Source: Willaertia magna (taxonomy: Eukaryota; Heterolobosea; Eutetramitea; Acrasida; Naegleriidae). From it: 12,459 bases of DNA. The stretch spans positions 1 to 12,459 of the forward strand of contig CADWAF010000744.1 in assembly GCA_902984215.1 (NCBI GenBank), in the 5' to 3' direction. The notes under the pieces are model-generated. The model was not told the origin of the DNA and did not search any database. It worked only from the letters and a program-made list of their open reading frames with translations. The position numbers and the translations under genes were made by a program. Shown here one piece after another: positions 1 to 8,156 of this stretch. The stretch's first letter is position 1, and each line of letters starts with the position of its first letter.

Positions 1-1690
1 TGTTGACAAAGGAAGAAACTGATGGTATTTTCTTCTCTGCTATCTTTAAAGTAGAATTAGTTTTTTCTATTCTATTACTTGACTGAATGCCAAATACTTT
101 TGCATAAAAAGTTGATGTTTCTTTTTCTTTGTAAATAATGTAAACAACCAAAGTCATTGCAATTAAATCAATAACGTCAATAATAAAATTTCTGTTAAGA
201 CCTAAAAACACTCCAAATAAATCCCAACTTATTATAAAGGAAGGGGCTGAGATTATTGCAACAATTATACCCAATGTCATGATAATATTTAAACCTAAAA
301 TAAATTTTGTAAATCTCAATTGATAAACATTTGTGTTATTCTTTTTTAATTTCTTTAATATAATTATTCCATAAACTGTAAAACCAAAAAGAAATATTGC
401 TGGAAATACAATCATTGTAATAGCTGATAAAGCAAAAAAGTAAATAGAATTCTTAAATATAGCTGATAATATTACACCTATTAAAACTAAAAGGCAATTA
501 AAAATTAAAAGAGAAATGTACAATATTAAATTAATTTTGCTTATCTTTGATCTATTTGAAATATTATTTCTAACTAAGTAAATAAGATGAGACCATTGGA
601 CTAATAATACACAATATGTTAAAGAACTAAAAAAAACTCCAACTGCCCTAAAAACTCCCCACAGTTGACTATTAATATTTAAATAACCAATTTTAAAATT
701 CCATACAAATTCTAATAGATTTTCAATTGAAAATGAAATTAATGTTGCTGTCAAATAAAGGATTACTTGTGAAGTTAAATCTGTCAAAAATATTTCAGCA
801 AAACAACATTTCAAATAAATAATGGGTATAAAAGTAGACTCCTTAGATGAGTTTATAATTTCGTTTGCCAGTAAATTAATTGATTTAATTTTTTGAAATA
901 TATGTGGAATAGAAATTATTAATGTTGTAATAAATAATAAAATTAAACAATAAGCAAATAATAACATATTGCTCGCCTTAAACTTAAAGGGAATAAAAAA
1001 CTTTTTATAGGCATCGTCACATTGAAATCCAAATTCATTCTGGTCAAAACAAAAACAAATAACAGGATTTTCTTTTTCACTTAAAAATGTTGAGTGAAAA
1101 AAGTGTAAAGAATTGTCTTCCAAACTGGTGGTATTATTATTTAAATACTTGCTGCTATAAAAATTGTTGTCCGAAAAGAATCTGTGTTCTACCATTCCTA
1201 TATTAAGATTACTTGTGACATTCATTATTGAATCATCACTAACTGGAAAATTGTTGCAGTGATTATTTAATGAGTTAATAATTAATTCATATCTAGGAAA
1301 TGAAGTACATTGATTTTGTGTTGAAATTTGTTTCTGAAATAGTAGAGTGTCACTGTTGTTACAATATAAACAATAATTAAATCTAGTGAAATATTCTTGT
1401 CTAAATGTTGAATTACTTGTAATTTGCATTGTTAAATTACTACAAACACTTTCGTTTAATGTACAATTACAGAAGAAATCGGAACAGCTACTATAAAAAG
1501 TAAAGTCACAAATATTCGATGGTTCATTGTCAAAACCAAATACCATTGCATAGTACGATTGTTTAAGTGGTTTATAAAATTCAAATTCAAAAGAAGGATA
1601 AGGTAACTTGGTGGTGAGCTGTTGACAAGAACAAGTAACAAAAAAACAAATAATATAGAGTGTAATAACCAGTGCAGCTATTGGTGGCAT
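1..1690 (-). CDS. Seven-transmembrane receptor-like protein with Cys-rich ectodomain (3' end outside window)
   Basis: Reading leftward from an ATG at 1690, the frame stays open to position 1, giving 563 residues with the C terminus missing. Residues 1-22 form a typical signal peptide (MPPIAALVITLYIICFFVTC). Residues about 23-237 are an extracellular-type domain with many Cys (CSDFFCNCTL, CLYCNNSD, CFCFDQ) and several N-x-S/T glycosylation sequons. Seven hydrophobic segments follow at about 238-262, 293-318, 343-372, 386-412, 415-445, 460-486 and 497-518, then a polar, presumably cytosolic, tail. The topology is that of a 7TM receptor. The segment around FRAVGVFFSSLTYCVLLVQW is faintly reminiscent of THH1/TOM1/TOM3 7TM proteins, but I cannot confirm the family and no ligand can be inferred. 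No intron is needed. The ATG is chosen because the signal peptide begins there. Confidence 0.85.
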   Translation of the reverse strand, partial: MPPIAALVITLYIICFFVTCSCQQLTTKLPYPSFEFEFYKPLKQSYYAMVFGFDNEPSNICDFTFYSSCSDFFCNCTLNESVCSNLTMQITSNSTFRQEYFTRFNYCLYCNNSDTLLFQKQISTQNQCTSFPRYELIINSLNNHCNNFPVSDDSIMNVTSNLNIGMVEHRFFSDNNFYSSKYLNNNTTSLEDNSLHFFHSTFLSEKENPVICFCFDQNEFGFQCDDAYKKFFIPFKFKASNMLLFAYCLILLFITTLIISIPHIFQKIKSINLLANEIINSSKESTFIPIIYLKCCFAEIFLTDLTSQVILYLTATLISFSIENLLEFVWNFKIGYLNINSQLWGVFRAVGVFFSSLTYCVLLVQWSHLIYLVRNNISNRSKISKINLILYISLLIFNCLLVLIGVILSAIFKNSIYFFALSAITMIVFPAIFLFGFTVYGIIILKKLKKNNTNVYQLRFTKFILGLNIIMTLGIIVAIISAPSFIISWDLFGVFLGLNRNFIIDVIDLIAMTLVVYIIYKEKETSTFYAKVFGIQSSNRIEKTNSTLKIAEKKIPSVSSFVN

Positions 1691-2021
1691 TCTTTTTTTC
1701 TTGAATGATCTACCGCAAGGTATTTCCACCGAACTTAATTTTAAAACAACGAACAAAAGAGGACACTAAAAGTCTAAAACAACGAGTATTTTGGCCTCAA
1801 AATTTAAAAACCGGGTTGAAACTTTTACAAAAATTGAAATAAACTGTACTGGAAACGAATTACTTGATCACAATCCAAACAAATTTATGTATTTGTTTTA
1901 AAAACTGATTACAATATTGACATAGAAGATATGAATGACATTTTACTTGTTCACAATTGTTACATTCAATTTTTTAATATCAACTCTCTCAGAATTTCAA
2001 ATTGTAAAAACTTTAAACACT
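1691..2021. other. Intergenic region between two minus-strand genes
   Basis: This 331-nt AT-rich stretch should hold the promoter of the 7TM gene and the 3' UTR of the zinc-finger gene, both transcribed leftward. The only clear internal structure is a pair of identical 11-mers, listed separately. Stops are frequent in all frames and no gene is visible. Confidence 0.6.
1742..1785 (-). promoter_or_regulatory. Paired 11-nt direct repeat upstream of the 7TM gene
   Basis: The sequence taaaacaacga occurs at 1742-1752 and again at 1775-1785, start to start 33 nt (about three helical turns), 52 to 95 nt upstream of the 7TM start codon. On the coding strand it reads TCGTTGTTTTA. Position and spacing would suit a pair of factor-binding sites, but function is inference from placement only. 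Confidence 0.25.
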
Positions 2022-2844
2022 TTAATATCTCCTAGTTGACGTTTGTCTACTGGATAAATTTGTTGATACATTTGACTTTTGTTGTGTTCCCGCTGAGGGT
2101 TGCCTAGAGTTTCTAGATGAATTAGAGACTTTGCTACTACTAGTAGATGGTATGGGTTGGCTTTTGGGGTTCTTGATGGCTGTGCGCGTTGCCTTTTCCT
2201 TACAAGATTTTACATGCCTTTCGTACACCAACTGGTCAAACTTCCTTCCACAGTATTCACAACAGGTTCTTTGGTCTTCCACAACAAAAACCTCTCCACC
2301 ACTGGGATTGAGAACATTTTGGAATTGCATATGTTCCAACCTCCATTTTCCTTTCTTTGGAGCTTTGTAATCTGACTTTGGCAACTTTTTCTTCTCTTCT
2401 AATAAATCCTTATCCAAAATTTCAATCTTCTTTGGTTCAGCCTTAGTTGTATTTCTTTTTTTACATTCAGTTTTGTGATTCCTAAAATCTTGGTCATTAT
2501 TAAAATGGAATTCACCCTTGCAAAACGGACATTTTCGCATCCCATTATTCTCTACTTCGTCATTTGCATGAGCCTGTAGTTCTTTTCTCAGTAAGGCCTC
2601 AAATGCATCATTCTTTGCTAGTATGGGTGTGTTCTCATCTTTGATGATTGGTTTATCATCAAAATTTACTTCTTCTTTCCTTTGAGTACTAATACCTTGC
2701 TTTGTTGACTTGTTAGCATTAGACAATTTCTTAGTTTGAGAGGTATCTTTTTCAATTACTTTTCTATAAGCTGTTTCTTCCATTCTGGTAGATTTCTTGG
2801 AATCAATTGGGTTTTTAACTGTTCTCCTTGGAGGAGGCTTTACT

Positions 2845-2879
<35 letters not shown>

Positions 2880-4172
2880 CTCATCTTCATCCTCTTCATC
2901 CTCTTCCTCTTCTTCCTCTGGTTCTTCTTCATACTTTTCAAATCTTTTGTTAGTAATATTCCTTACTGGTTCAGGTGGAATAACCTTTTTATGTGACACA
3001 GTATTTTGTTTTATATTACTCCCTACACTATGACTAGTTGTTGGTATAGCCTTAGTTGTTTGCTTTGGTGGAAGAGTGGCGTAGGTACTTTTACTTTTCA
3101 CAAATGTCGTGGAAGACAAAGATTTTCTCTTAATGAATGTAATTTTAGGATTGATAGGAATTTCCTTCACTGGTTGTTCAACTATATTCTCCATATAAAG
3201 TTCTTTGTTAAATAAATCTAAGGGAGTATTGTACGCAGTAATCCATGCTCCTTGATTTTTCTTTTGTCCAAGTATTGGCTTTGTATTTTCTATTCCTACA
3301 GTTTGATTTGGTATTTTAGGGGGTTGGCTTCTTTCCTTGCTATTTGTAGATATTGGTTGTTTAGTTCTATTTGCGTTTAGTTTAGGCTTAGGGGAAGCTG
3401 CTCCTCCTCCAACAACGGCCTTAATGGCAGAATCATATCTTTGAACAGACTCTCTCACATCTACATTTCCTTCTTCAATGTCGTAGCTATCCTCCATGTC
3501 ACTTTCGGTCCTAGGTGATTGTCTGGATGAACTACGAGAAGAATTTGCACTATTAGATCCCGAGTGTGAGGAAGATTTTGAACTAGGAGGTGCAGATTGT
3601 TTTCTAAGTCTTTTTGAATCAAAAGGTGGTTTTGAACTTTCCACCCGTTTGGTAGAACCTTCTTCTTCATTAGGTTCTCTTCTGGATGGCTTTAAACCGC
3701 CTACATTATTTGTATTATCATAATTATTGGACAATATAGAATTAGATCTTCTATTCACCTTTGGTTGAAGGTAATCCTCATCTCCGCTTTCAAATACTTG
3801 ATTATTTATTCCAGAATTACTAATGGCCTTATTTCTTATTGATGTATTTGAAGTTACAGAGGCATTAATGGAATTAGATAAACGATATGAATTGAGCTTA
3901 TTCGAGGATGTTGAACTCGTACTACTATCATTAGAGTTAGTTAGGTTATTATCCCAAGGTAATTTTTGAATAGGTTTCTGTTTAAAGGTAGAAGGGGATG
4001 CCTCACGTTCGTCTTCCTCATAATTTGCAAATTTAGAACGAACAATGTTTGATGTATAACCACTACCTTGATACATATTGTTATAAGTTGGAGTGGTAGA
4101 TCTAGAATTATTACTTCCTCCTGCATTAGAGGATGAAGAATATTTTAAGCCACTGCTGTATTGAGAATACAT
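2022..4172 (-). CDS. C2HC-type zinc-finger protein (ZC2HC1-like) with poly-Glu tract
   Basis: A single uninterrupted frame of 716 residues starts at the ATG at 4172 and stops at 2022. Two C2HC fingers lie near the C terminus: residues 548-570 (CPFC, then HKTEC) and 638-657 (CEYC, then RHVKSC). The second matches the compact C-x2-C, H-x3-C pattern of the ZC2HC1 (zf-C2HC_2) family; the first has a longer spacing between its Cys pair and His-Cys pair. The 67-residue linker contains a conserved-looking basic and aromatic patch (KKGKWRLEHMQFQN). The rest is low complexity: Ser/Asn-rich at about 1-230 and an almost pure Glu/Asp run at about 414-443, with Lys-rich stretches around it. Fingers in tandem pairs are usual in the family, whose members are often linked to cilia, flagella or RNA/cytoskeletal roles; the specific role here is unknown. 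The closest ATG-upstream sequence is non-coding. Confidence 0.85.
2839..2935 (-). repeat. Trinucleotide-type purine tract encoding the poly-Glu run
   Basis: The plus strand is an imperfect cttctt/cctctt run (GAA/GAG/GAT codons on the coding strand) encoding about 30 acidic residues of the zinc-finger protein. It is a simple-sequence tract prone to length change. The mixed GAA and GAG codons argue for selection on the amino acids rather than recent pure-repeat expansion. Confidence 0.85.
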
Positions 4173-4360
4173 ACAAAGGTTAATTTCTTATGGCTACAAT
4201 TTTTATAAAATGTAAAACTGGTTTTTTTGGCGCCACGAGGTGATTAAACCTTCCAAACATTTTAATAGTGAACAAGGTACTTTCACATCCAATAAATCTG
4301 CTTCTATTATTATTAATTAAATATATTTTCATAAAATTGTTTTTGTCTTCTCCTGTGCAC

Positions 4361-4376
4361 CGATCTAGCGATCTAG
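4361..4376. repeat. Perfect tandem 8-mer (cgatctag x2)
   Basis: Two adjacent copies of cgatctag occupy 4361-4368 and 4369-4376, about 190-205 nt upstream of the zinc-finger start. The unit contains the 4-bp palindrome gatc. No function can be assigned. Confidence 0.7.
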
Positions 4377-4466
4377 CAAAAGAAACAAAAACTGTGCATT
4401 CAACACCCAACAGTCAAAATCGTGTGTCATTTTTTCCCTCCAAATTTTAGACCCATTATGAAGGAA

Positions 4467-4521
4467 TTTTATATAAATATATTTTAAGTTTAGTTTTATA
4501 TAAATAATATTTTAAGTTTAG
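4467..4521. repeat. Tandem duplication of a 27/28-nt AT-rich unit
   Basis: The unit beginning ttttatataaata and ending attttaagtttag occurs at 4467-4493 (27 nt) and directly again at 4494-4521 (28 nt), differing by a single inserted base near the middle. Near identity indicates a recent slippage-type duplication in non-coding DNA. Confidence 0.8.
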
Positions 4522-4683
4522 TTTTTCATCTATGGTTCAATCTGTGGTTTTTATTGTTATGAAATTTCTTCACAAAGAATTAACAAAATCCACAATTGCA
4601 GTCGCTGCTAGTTCGAATTTTATCTAAAAGTCACCAAGAAAAGTCTTTTAATTTGTACCGTCTATCGAAGAAACTACGTTAAG

Positions 4684-4764
4684 AGACCGCTTAGCCTAGT
4701 GGTCAAGACTCGACCCTCCAACACCAACGCTGCAAGCACGAGTCTTACCTATGCTAACTTTTTT
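4684..4764 (+). ncRNA. Degenerate tRNA-like Pol III unit (tRNA pseudogene or SINE head)
   Basis: The sequence tagcctagtgg (4692-4702) matches a Pol III A box (TRGCNNAGYNGG). A B-box-like gcacgagtctt begins at 4736, 44 nt further on, the usual spacing. It sits in a T-arm-like fold: stem gcaag/cttac (4732-4736, 4744-4748, four of five pairs) around loop cacgagt, with the G-C pair closing the loop and C, R, A and Y at expected places. A T6 run at 4759-4764 follows as in Pol III terminators. The acceptor arms do not pair and no good anticodon stem forms, although ctccaac could be a CCA anticodon loop. It is therefore not a working tRNA as folded by eye. A perfect 8-bp inverted repeat overlaps it (4705-4712 with 4739-4746). 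Confidence 0.4.
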
Positions 4765-5053
4765 GCCTGCACCTACAAAAGTACCGGGGCGCAAGCAAGA
4801 TTCAAAATCCAAAAGAGGTGTAGGCGTATCTTTTGGGAGTTGGGAACACCAGGAAAAATGTTATAAGGTTGCAGAATGGAATCTCTCTCCCCAATTAAGA
4901 ACTTCTGCCTTAACTAATTCCTACATCCAGGGTTCTTCACATAGACGAAACTGTGGCGCATCAATGTCGTTACTTTTTAAAAAAATGATCCACCTTCTAT
5001 TTATTCATTATCTTCTTGTTATCGGGATCTTAGCAATTAATGGTCTACTGTAA
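4751..5053 (+). other. GC-richer block directly after the tRNA-like unit; 100-codon open frame of doubtful coding value
   Basis: From 4741 to 4980 the G+C content is about 42 percent by hand count, clearly above the AT-rich flanks. One frame is open from an ATG at 4751 to a stop at 5051-5053 (100 residues), but the peptide shows no domain, begins inside the tRNA-like unit and has a mixed composition unlike neighbouring proteins. A hydrophobic C-terminal stretch (LLFIHYLLVIGILAI) could be a membrane segment by chance. The block could be the body of a tRNA-derived SINE, a structured RNA, or a small gene; I favour a non-coding or mobile origin. Confidence 0.3.
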
Positions 5054-5097
5054 AAGCGTTTAGATAAACAATTAATAAATTTTTATCAGCTTTTACA
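5049..5097. repeat. 9-bp inverted repeat with a nested hairpin
   Basis: The 9-mer tgtaaaagc (5049-5057) is perfectly matched by gcttttaca (5089-5097) across 31 nt. Immediately inside lies a second hairpin, gttta-ga-taaac (5058-5069). The structure sits at the right edge of the GC-richer block, so it could mark an element end, a transcript end, or chance in AT-rich DNA. Confidence 0.5.
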
Positions 5098-5693
5098 AGA
5101 ATACATATATTTTAAGCAATTAATGATGTAGAAAAAGAAGATGGATTATCTACTTAAGTTAATTTAGATCAATATAATAATATTGTCATCCTAGGTAATG
5201 GAATTAATATTAGAAGTCTAAGGAATGTTGACAAATAATATTGTTAGAAGTTAAAATAGTTGTGATCGATAGTGTTGGTTTATTATTTGTTAATTATTGT
5301 TTTGTATTTGAAGAAATAAATATTTGTAAATAATTCAGCCAGTTTTAGTATGAAGCAACTGTTGCTTTATTATAGAATCATAAAACTTCTATCAAAATAA
5401 TCACCAACCTAAATTAATACCAATCAAAACAGAAACCACATATTCTTTTTTACCATAAAAAAAGTGAAATACCCTCTCTACGTCCCTAGACTTCCTAACA
5501 TCTATTCTCTATTCTGGTTAACAACAACACAAAGTCAATCATCACTTAATCCAACTCCAATCAATAGCAACCTAGACTTACTATCTAGCAAAACGTGCTT
5601 GAGTCCCAGACTTAGCCTCTAAATGGAAACCCTTTTTAAGTATAACCTTTTTGGGAAACTATAGAAAAAATGAAGTAAAAAAGTTGGAACAAC
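5098..5693. other. Gene-free stretch before the orphan gene
   Basis: About 600 nt without a sustained reading frame. Part of it (about 5100-5235) reads on the plus strand as short protein-like pieces separated by TAA codons, for example VNLDQYNNIVILGNGINIRS, possibly decayed coding sequence. A 7-bp hairpin lies at 5353-5367 and a 5-bp one at 5572-5588. From roughly 5400 to 5600 the plus strand is rich in C and A and poor in G. The last part should include the 5' UTR and promoter of the gene at 5694. Confidence 0.4.
5353..5367. repeat. Perfect 7-bp hairpin (aagcaac-t-gttgctt)
   Basis: Arms at 5353-5359 and 5361-5367 with a single central base. As a single strand it could fold only with a few inner bases unpaired. 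No T-run follows that would make it a terminator, so it is recorded as a palindrome of unknown role. Confidence 0.6.
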
Positions 5694-6479
5694 ATGGTAC
5701 CAAATAACTTCAAGTTTTTTGTCTACAACCCAATGACAAAGAAATTTGATAATACTTCTTCTTCTCGTGTAGATGATAGGGAAGTACATAACCAATCAGA
5801 AACATCAATAAATGCAAACAAAACAAAAAAAGTAAAGTCAAGAAGAGGTATTAATAAAAAAAGTTGTAATAGATTAAAAGAACCAATTCTTGATAACCAC
5901 CCTAAAGTTACTAGCCAATGGGACAAGTTAGAAATTGAAAATATTGAAATATTTAATGAATATGTTATAAATGGTTTTTACAATATTGAACTACAGTTAA
6001 AAGAAAATGTAAAAGAACTTGGTGCAACTGTAAGTAGTTACAATTTAATGATGAGAAGGATAAAGCAAGAGATTTGTAAAAGGATGGATTTTAATAAAAA
6101 AAGATATACTGAATGTATTGACCTATGCACCATCCATCCAAGATTTTTTGATTACTTCAATACCAGAAACAAAGAAGTAAGATATGCTTATAAATATAAA
6201 GGTAATTACTACATTACCTTTCAATGGTTAGAAAAAGGAAACATGCCTTCAAATGTAAACGATATAAAGAAAATATATTTAGATAAATGGAGTGCACTAA
6301 TAATGTTTGGAAGAGGAGAAATAATAAGACAAACAACCGCGAACATTAATTATATAAAGTTAACATTAAATTGTACAACATTTAAAGTTCTCCTTGCGTT
6401 TGGATTTGAAGTAGAGGCACAAATAATATCAAACAATAGTAGTTTAAATCTATTCATGGAACCTTTAACAATAGTCTAA
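5694..6479 (+). CDS. Orphan protein, 261 residues, unknown function
   Basis: An intron-free frame runs from ATG 5694 (context aacatgg) to TAA at 6477. Residues 1-70 are polar, Ser/Asn/Lys-rich and probably disordered, including a basic patch KKVKSRRGINKK that could serve as a nuclear localisation signal. Residues about 75-261 look like a folded alpha/beta domain with regular hydrophobic spacing and aromatic clusters (NEYVINGFYNIELQL, RYAYKYKGNYYITFQWLEKG, FKVLLAFGFEVEAQI). There is no signal peptide or membrane segment. I recognise no family. An AATAAA overlaps the stop codon (6478-6483) and could be its polyadenylation signal. It faces the next gene tail to tail with only 4 nt between the stop codons. 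Confidence 0.65.
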   Translation: MVPNNFKFFVYNPMTKKFDNTSSSRVDDREVHNQSETSINANKTKKVKSRRGINKKSCNRLKEPILDNHPKVTSQWDKLEIENIEIFNEYVINGFYNIELQLKENVKELGATVSSYNLMMRRIKQEICKRMDFNKKRYTECIDLCTIHPRFFDYFNTRNKEVRYAYKYKGNYYITFQWLEKGNMPSNVNDIKKIYLDKWSALIMFGRGEIIRQTTANINYIKLTLNCTTFKVLLAFGFEVEAQIISNNSSLNLFMEPLTIV

Positions 6480-6483
6480 TAAA

Positions 6484-6924
6484 TTAAATTGCGTCTGTAA
6501 TAATTTTTAATTCTTTTTTTATAATTGTCATATCCAATTTCAAAGTAGGTTGATTTTTATGTGTTTTTGAATTTTTATCTATTAAAATTTTCGAAACAAC
6601 TACTTTATCGTCTCTCAACTGCTTCATTGTATTATCAATAGTATCTTTTTCATCTTTCTGGATATGGTTTGAATATATTTTTTCTGATAATATCTTATAA
6701 TCTTCTTCGTTAATAATCTTTTTTTGTTTAAAAACTAATGTTGTTTGATTACGATTCACAACTTTATTCTTGTTTATTTTTATACTAGCAACTTTTAATT
6801 CATTATGTTTTAATTGTTTCTTCTTTATTCTTAACCTTGTTGTTTGCTTATCTTTATGAGTGTCAGCTTCCGTATGGTGGCTTCCTGTATCATCGTTGTC
6901 ATGAGAACTAGAAGTTTTACTCAT
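6484..6924 (-). CDS. Small basic charged protein, 146 residues; paralogue of the protein encoded at 8258
   Basis: The frame opens at ATG 6924, preceded by an A-run on its own strand, and ends with TAA at 6484. It is Lys/Asp/Thr-rich, without signal peptide, Cys or membrane segment, and probably partly disordered. The start, MSKTSSSHDNDDTGSHH, shares SS-x-DNDDTGS with the N terminus of the protein at 8258. Near the end, QPTLKLDMTIIKKELKIITD resembles LPTLQITMTKEEIEENINLI there (PTL, MT and an acidic/hydrophobic helix in register). The two therefore look homologous, with this copy ending where the longer one continues. Function is unknown. Its 5' end faces that of the gene at 6996 across 71 nt; its 3' end meets the orphan gene. 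Confidence 0.6.
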   Translation of the reverse strand: MSKTSSSHDNDDTGSHHTEADTHKDKQTTRLRIKKKQLKHNELKVASIKINKNKVVNRNQTTLVFKQKKIINEEDYKILSEKIYSNHIQKDEKDTIDNTMKQLRDDKVVVSKILIDKNSKTHKNQPTLKLDMTIIKKELKIITDAI

Positions 6925-6995
6925 TTTTTTTATTTTTAAAAAAACTATTAATAAACAATAAAATTTTTTTTTGAGAAAAAAATATTTAAAAAAAA
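6925..6995. promoter_or_regulatory. 71-nt divergent promoter region
   Basis: Only 71 nt separate the start codons of two divergent genes (6924 minus, 6996 plus), so both 5' UTRs and both core promoters must fit here. The sequence is almost pure A/T, with A-runs immediately before each start codon, T-runs, and tattta-type elements that could serve as TATA boxes in either direction. Function is inferred from gene arrangement. Confidence 0.55.
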
Positions 6996-8156
6996 ATGAA
7001 AAGCAAAGCTTCCGCTTCTGGTGTACATAATAAAGGAAGCCAAACCGATCCTACTTTTTCTGATAACGATACTATTCAAACCCCAAAAGCTGTCCCTTAT
7101 ATCGAGAAAAGAACTTCTAGCTTCTTTGAAATCCCTTTAATTAAGTACCAAGATAAACACTTCGTAACAACATATGATTTAAATTATTTTTTATTTCCGC
7201 AACACGAAAAGTCTTTTTCAACATTATTCAGCTCACTCATTAGCAAAGAAGAAAGAATTATATTAAAAAAAAATCAACTTGAAGTACTAAAGAAAAAGTA
7301 CAAAGATTTAGTAAAAAAGGGTGTTTTAAAAATCAAAGACAAACAATCACATAGATTATTCAAAATCACTTCAAACTGTGGTAAAGGAGCATCGTGTTAT
7401 GAATATCGAAGTTTAAAGACTATTATCAAACAACAGTTACAAAAAGAAAGTAAAAGTAGTTTAAATAAAGAACTTGAAAAGGTAAAGGATGTATTCGATA
7501 CATCTATTAAATGGACTCCAGAAATGCACCACACAATTATTAATTTAGAGACAGCAACAAATAATCTTTTGGTTGAAGAGAAAGAATCAGAACATAAAAC
7601 CCAAGAAGTTAAACAACAAACTGTTTTAGAAAACATTAATTTACCATTTAATATTAATATGGTGGAACTTAGTAAAGGAAATATTAAAATAGACATCAAT
7701 TCTTTAGAGTTAGAAAAACAGGAAAATGGGAGCGAAAAGTATTTATCAGTTATCAAAACATTAAAAACTGAAATGAAAAGTTATTTAAATGTTGCAAATC
7801 GTGATGATAAAGATTTAAATGTGTTTTGGTTTAACAAGATAGTTAATTCCTTTTATGAAATCTCTTCATTTATTGATATGGATTTAAAAATTGAAAATGA
7901 AGAAAAAGAAAATATTTTTTTAAAGATTTATTCATATTTAAGTTTCGTTAAAATCAATAAGTATGTTATTTCAACAAATGAACAAAAGATATCACAAATC
8001 CATAAAATTATTTTTAGAAATATTGTAAAAGCAACAGATGAAGAACAACAAAAAGAAATGATCACATTAAAGTTAATGTTGCAAAATATTATAGATGAAG
8101 AGTATGACGAATTAAAGCAAGAAGCAAAAGAATTAAAGAAACATGTTGAACAATAA
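6996..8156 (+). CDS. Charged, mainly helical protein, 386 residues, unknown function
   Basis: The frame runs from ATG 6996, preceded by nine A, to TAA at 8154-8156 without introns. Residues 1-40 are Ser/Thr-rich and disordered, with SDNDTIQT echoing the DNDDTGS motif of the two related neighbours. Residues about 45-150 look folded (IPLIKYQDKHFVTTYDLNYF, FKITSNCGKGASCYEYRSL), with a helical Lys/Glu-rich section between that may form a coiled coil. Residues about 215-235 contain LPFNINMVELSKGNIKIDIN, and about 250-386 are long amphipathic helices ending in EYDELKQEAKELKKHVEQ. There is no signal peptide or membrane segment. I recognise no family; a scaffold or cytoskeletal-type role would be a guess. 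Confidence 0.65.
   Translation: MKSKASASGVHNKGSQTDPTFSDNDTIQTPKAVPYIEKRTSSFFEIPLIKYQDKHFVTTYDLNYFLFPQHEKSFSTLFSSLISKEERIILKKNQLEVLKKKYKDLVKKGVLKIKDKQSHRLFKITSNCGKGASCYEYRSLKTIIKQQLQKESKSSLNKELEKVKDVFDTSIKWTPEMHHTIINLETATNNLLVEEKESEHKTQEVKQQTVLENINLPFNINMVELSKGNIKIDINSLELEKQENGSEKYLSVIKTLKTEMKSYLNVANRDDKDLNVFWFNKIVNSFYEISSFIDMDLKIENEEKENIFLKIYSYLSFVKINKYVISTNEQKISQIHKIIFRNIVKATDEEQQKEMITLKLMLQNIIDEEYDELKQEAKELKKHVEQ

Larger units (their letters stand above)
4173..4680. other. Gene-free AT-rich region upstream of the zinc-finger gene
   Basis: No frame here codes convincingly: the short open frames on both strands lack domain character and are broken by AT-rich, stop-dense sequence. The stretch next to 4172 must contain the promoter and 5' UTR of the minus-strand zinc-finger gene. 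Two small tandem duplications lie inside and are listed separately. Confidence 0.55.

Noticed and set aside
2131..3215. Several plus-strand open frames opposite the zinc-finger gene, including a poly-Ser one
   Set aside because: They are antisense shadows of a well-supported 716-residue gene; the poly-Ser frame is just the complement of the poly-Glu tract.
4180..4450. Short open frames on both strands upstream of the zinc-finger gene
   Set aside because: No domain, biased composition and overlap with each other; most likely promoter and untranslated DNA.
4684..4758. Functional tRNA-Trp (CCA anticodon)
   Set aside because: The acceptor stem does not pair and the anticodon stem fails, so only the Pol III boxes are supported.
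5572..5588. ctaga/tctag hairpin
   Set aside because: Only 5 bp with a 7-nt loop, expected often by chance.
7397..7756. 119-codon minus-strand open frame within the 386-residue gene
   Set aside because: Antisense shadow: the sense frame is longer, has an ATG with an A-run leader and better amino-acid composition.
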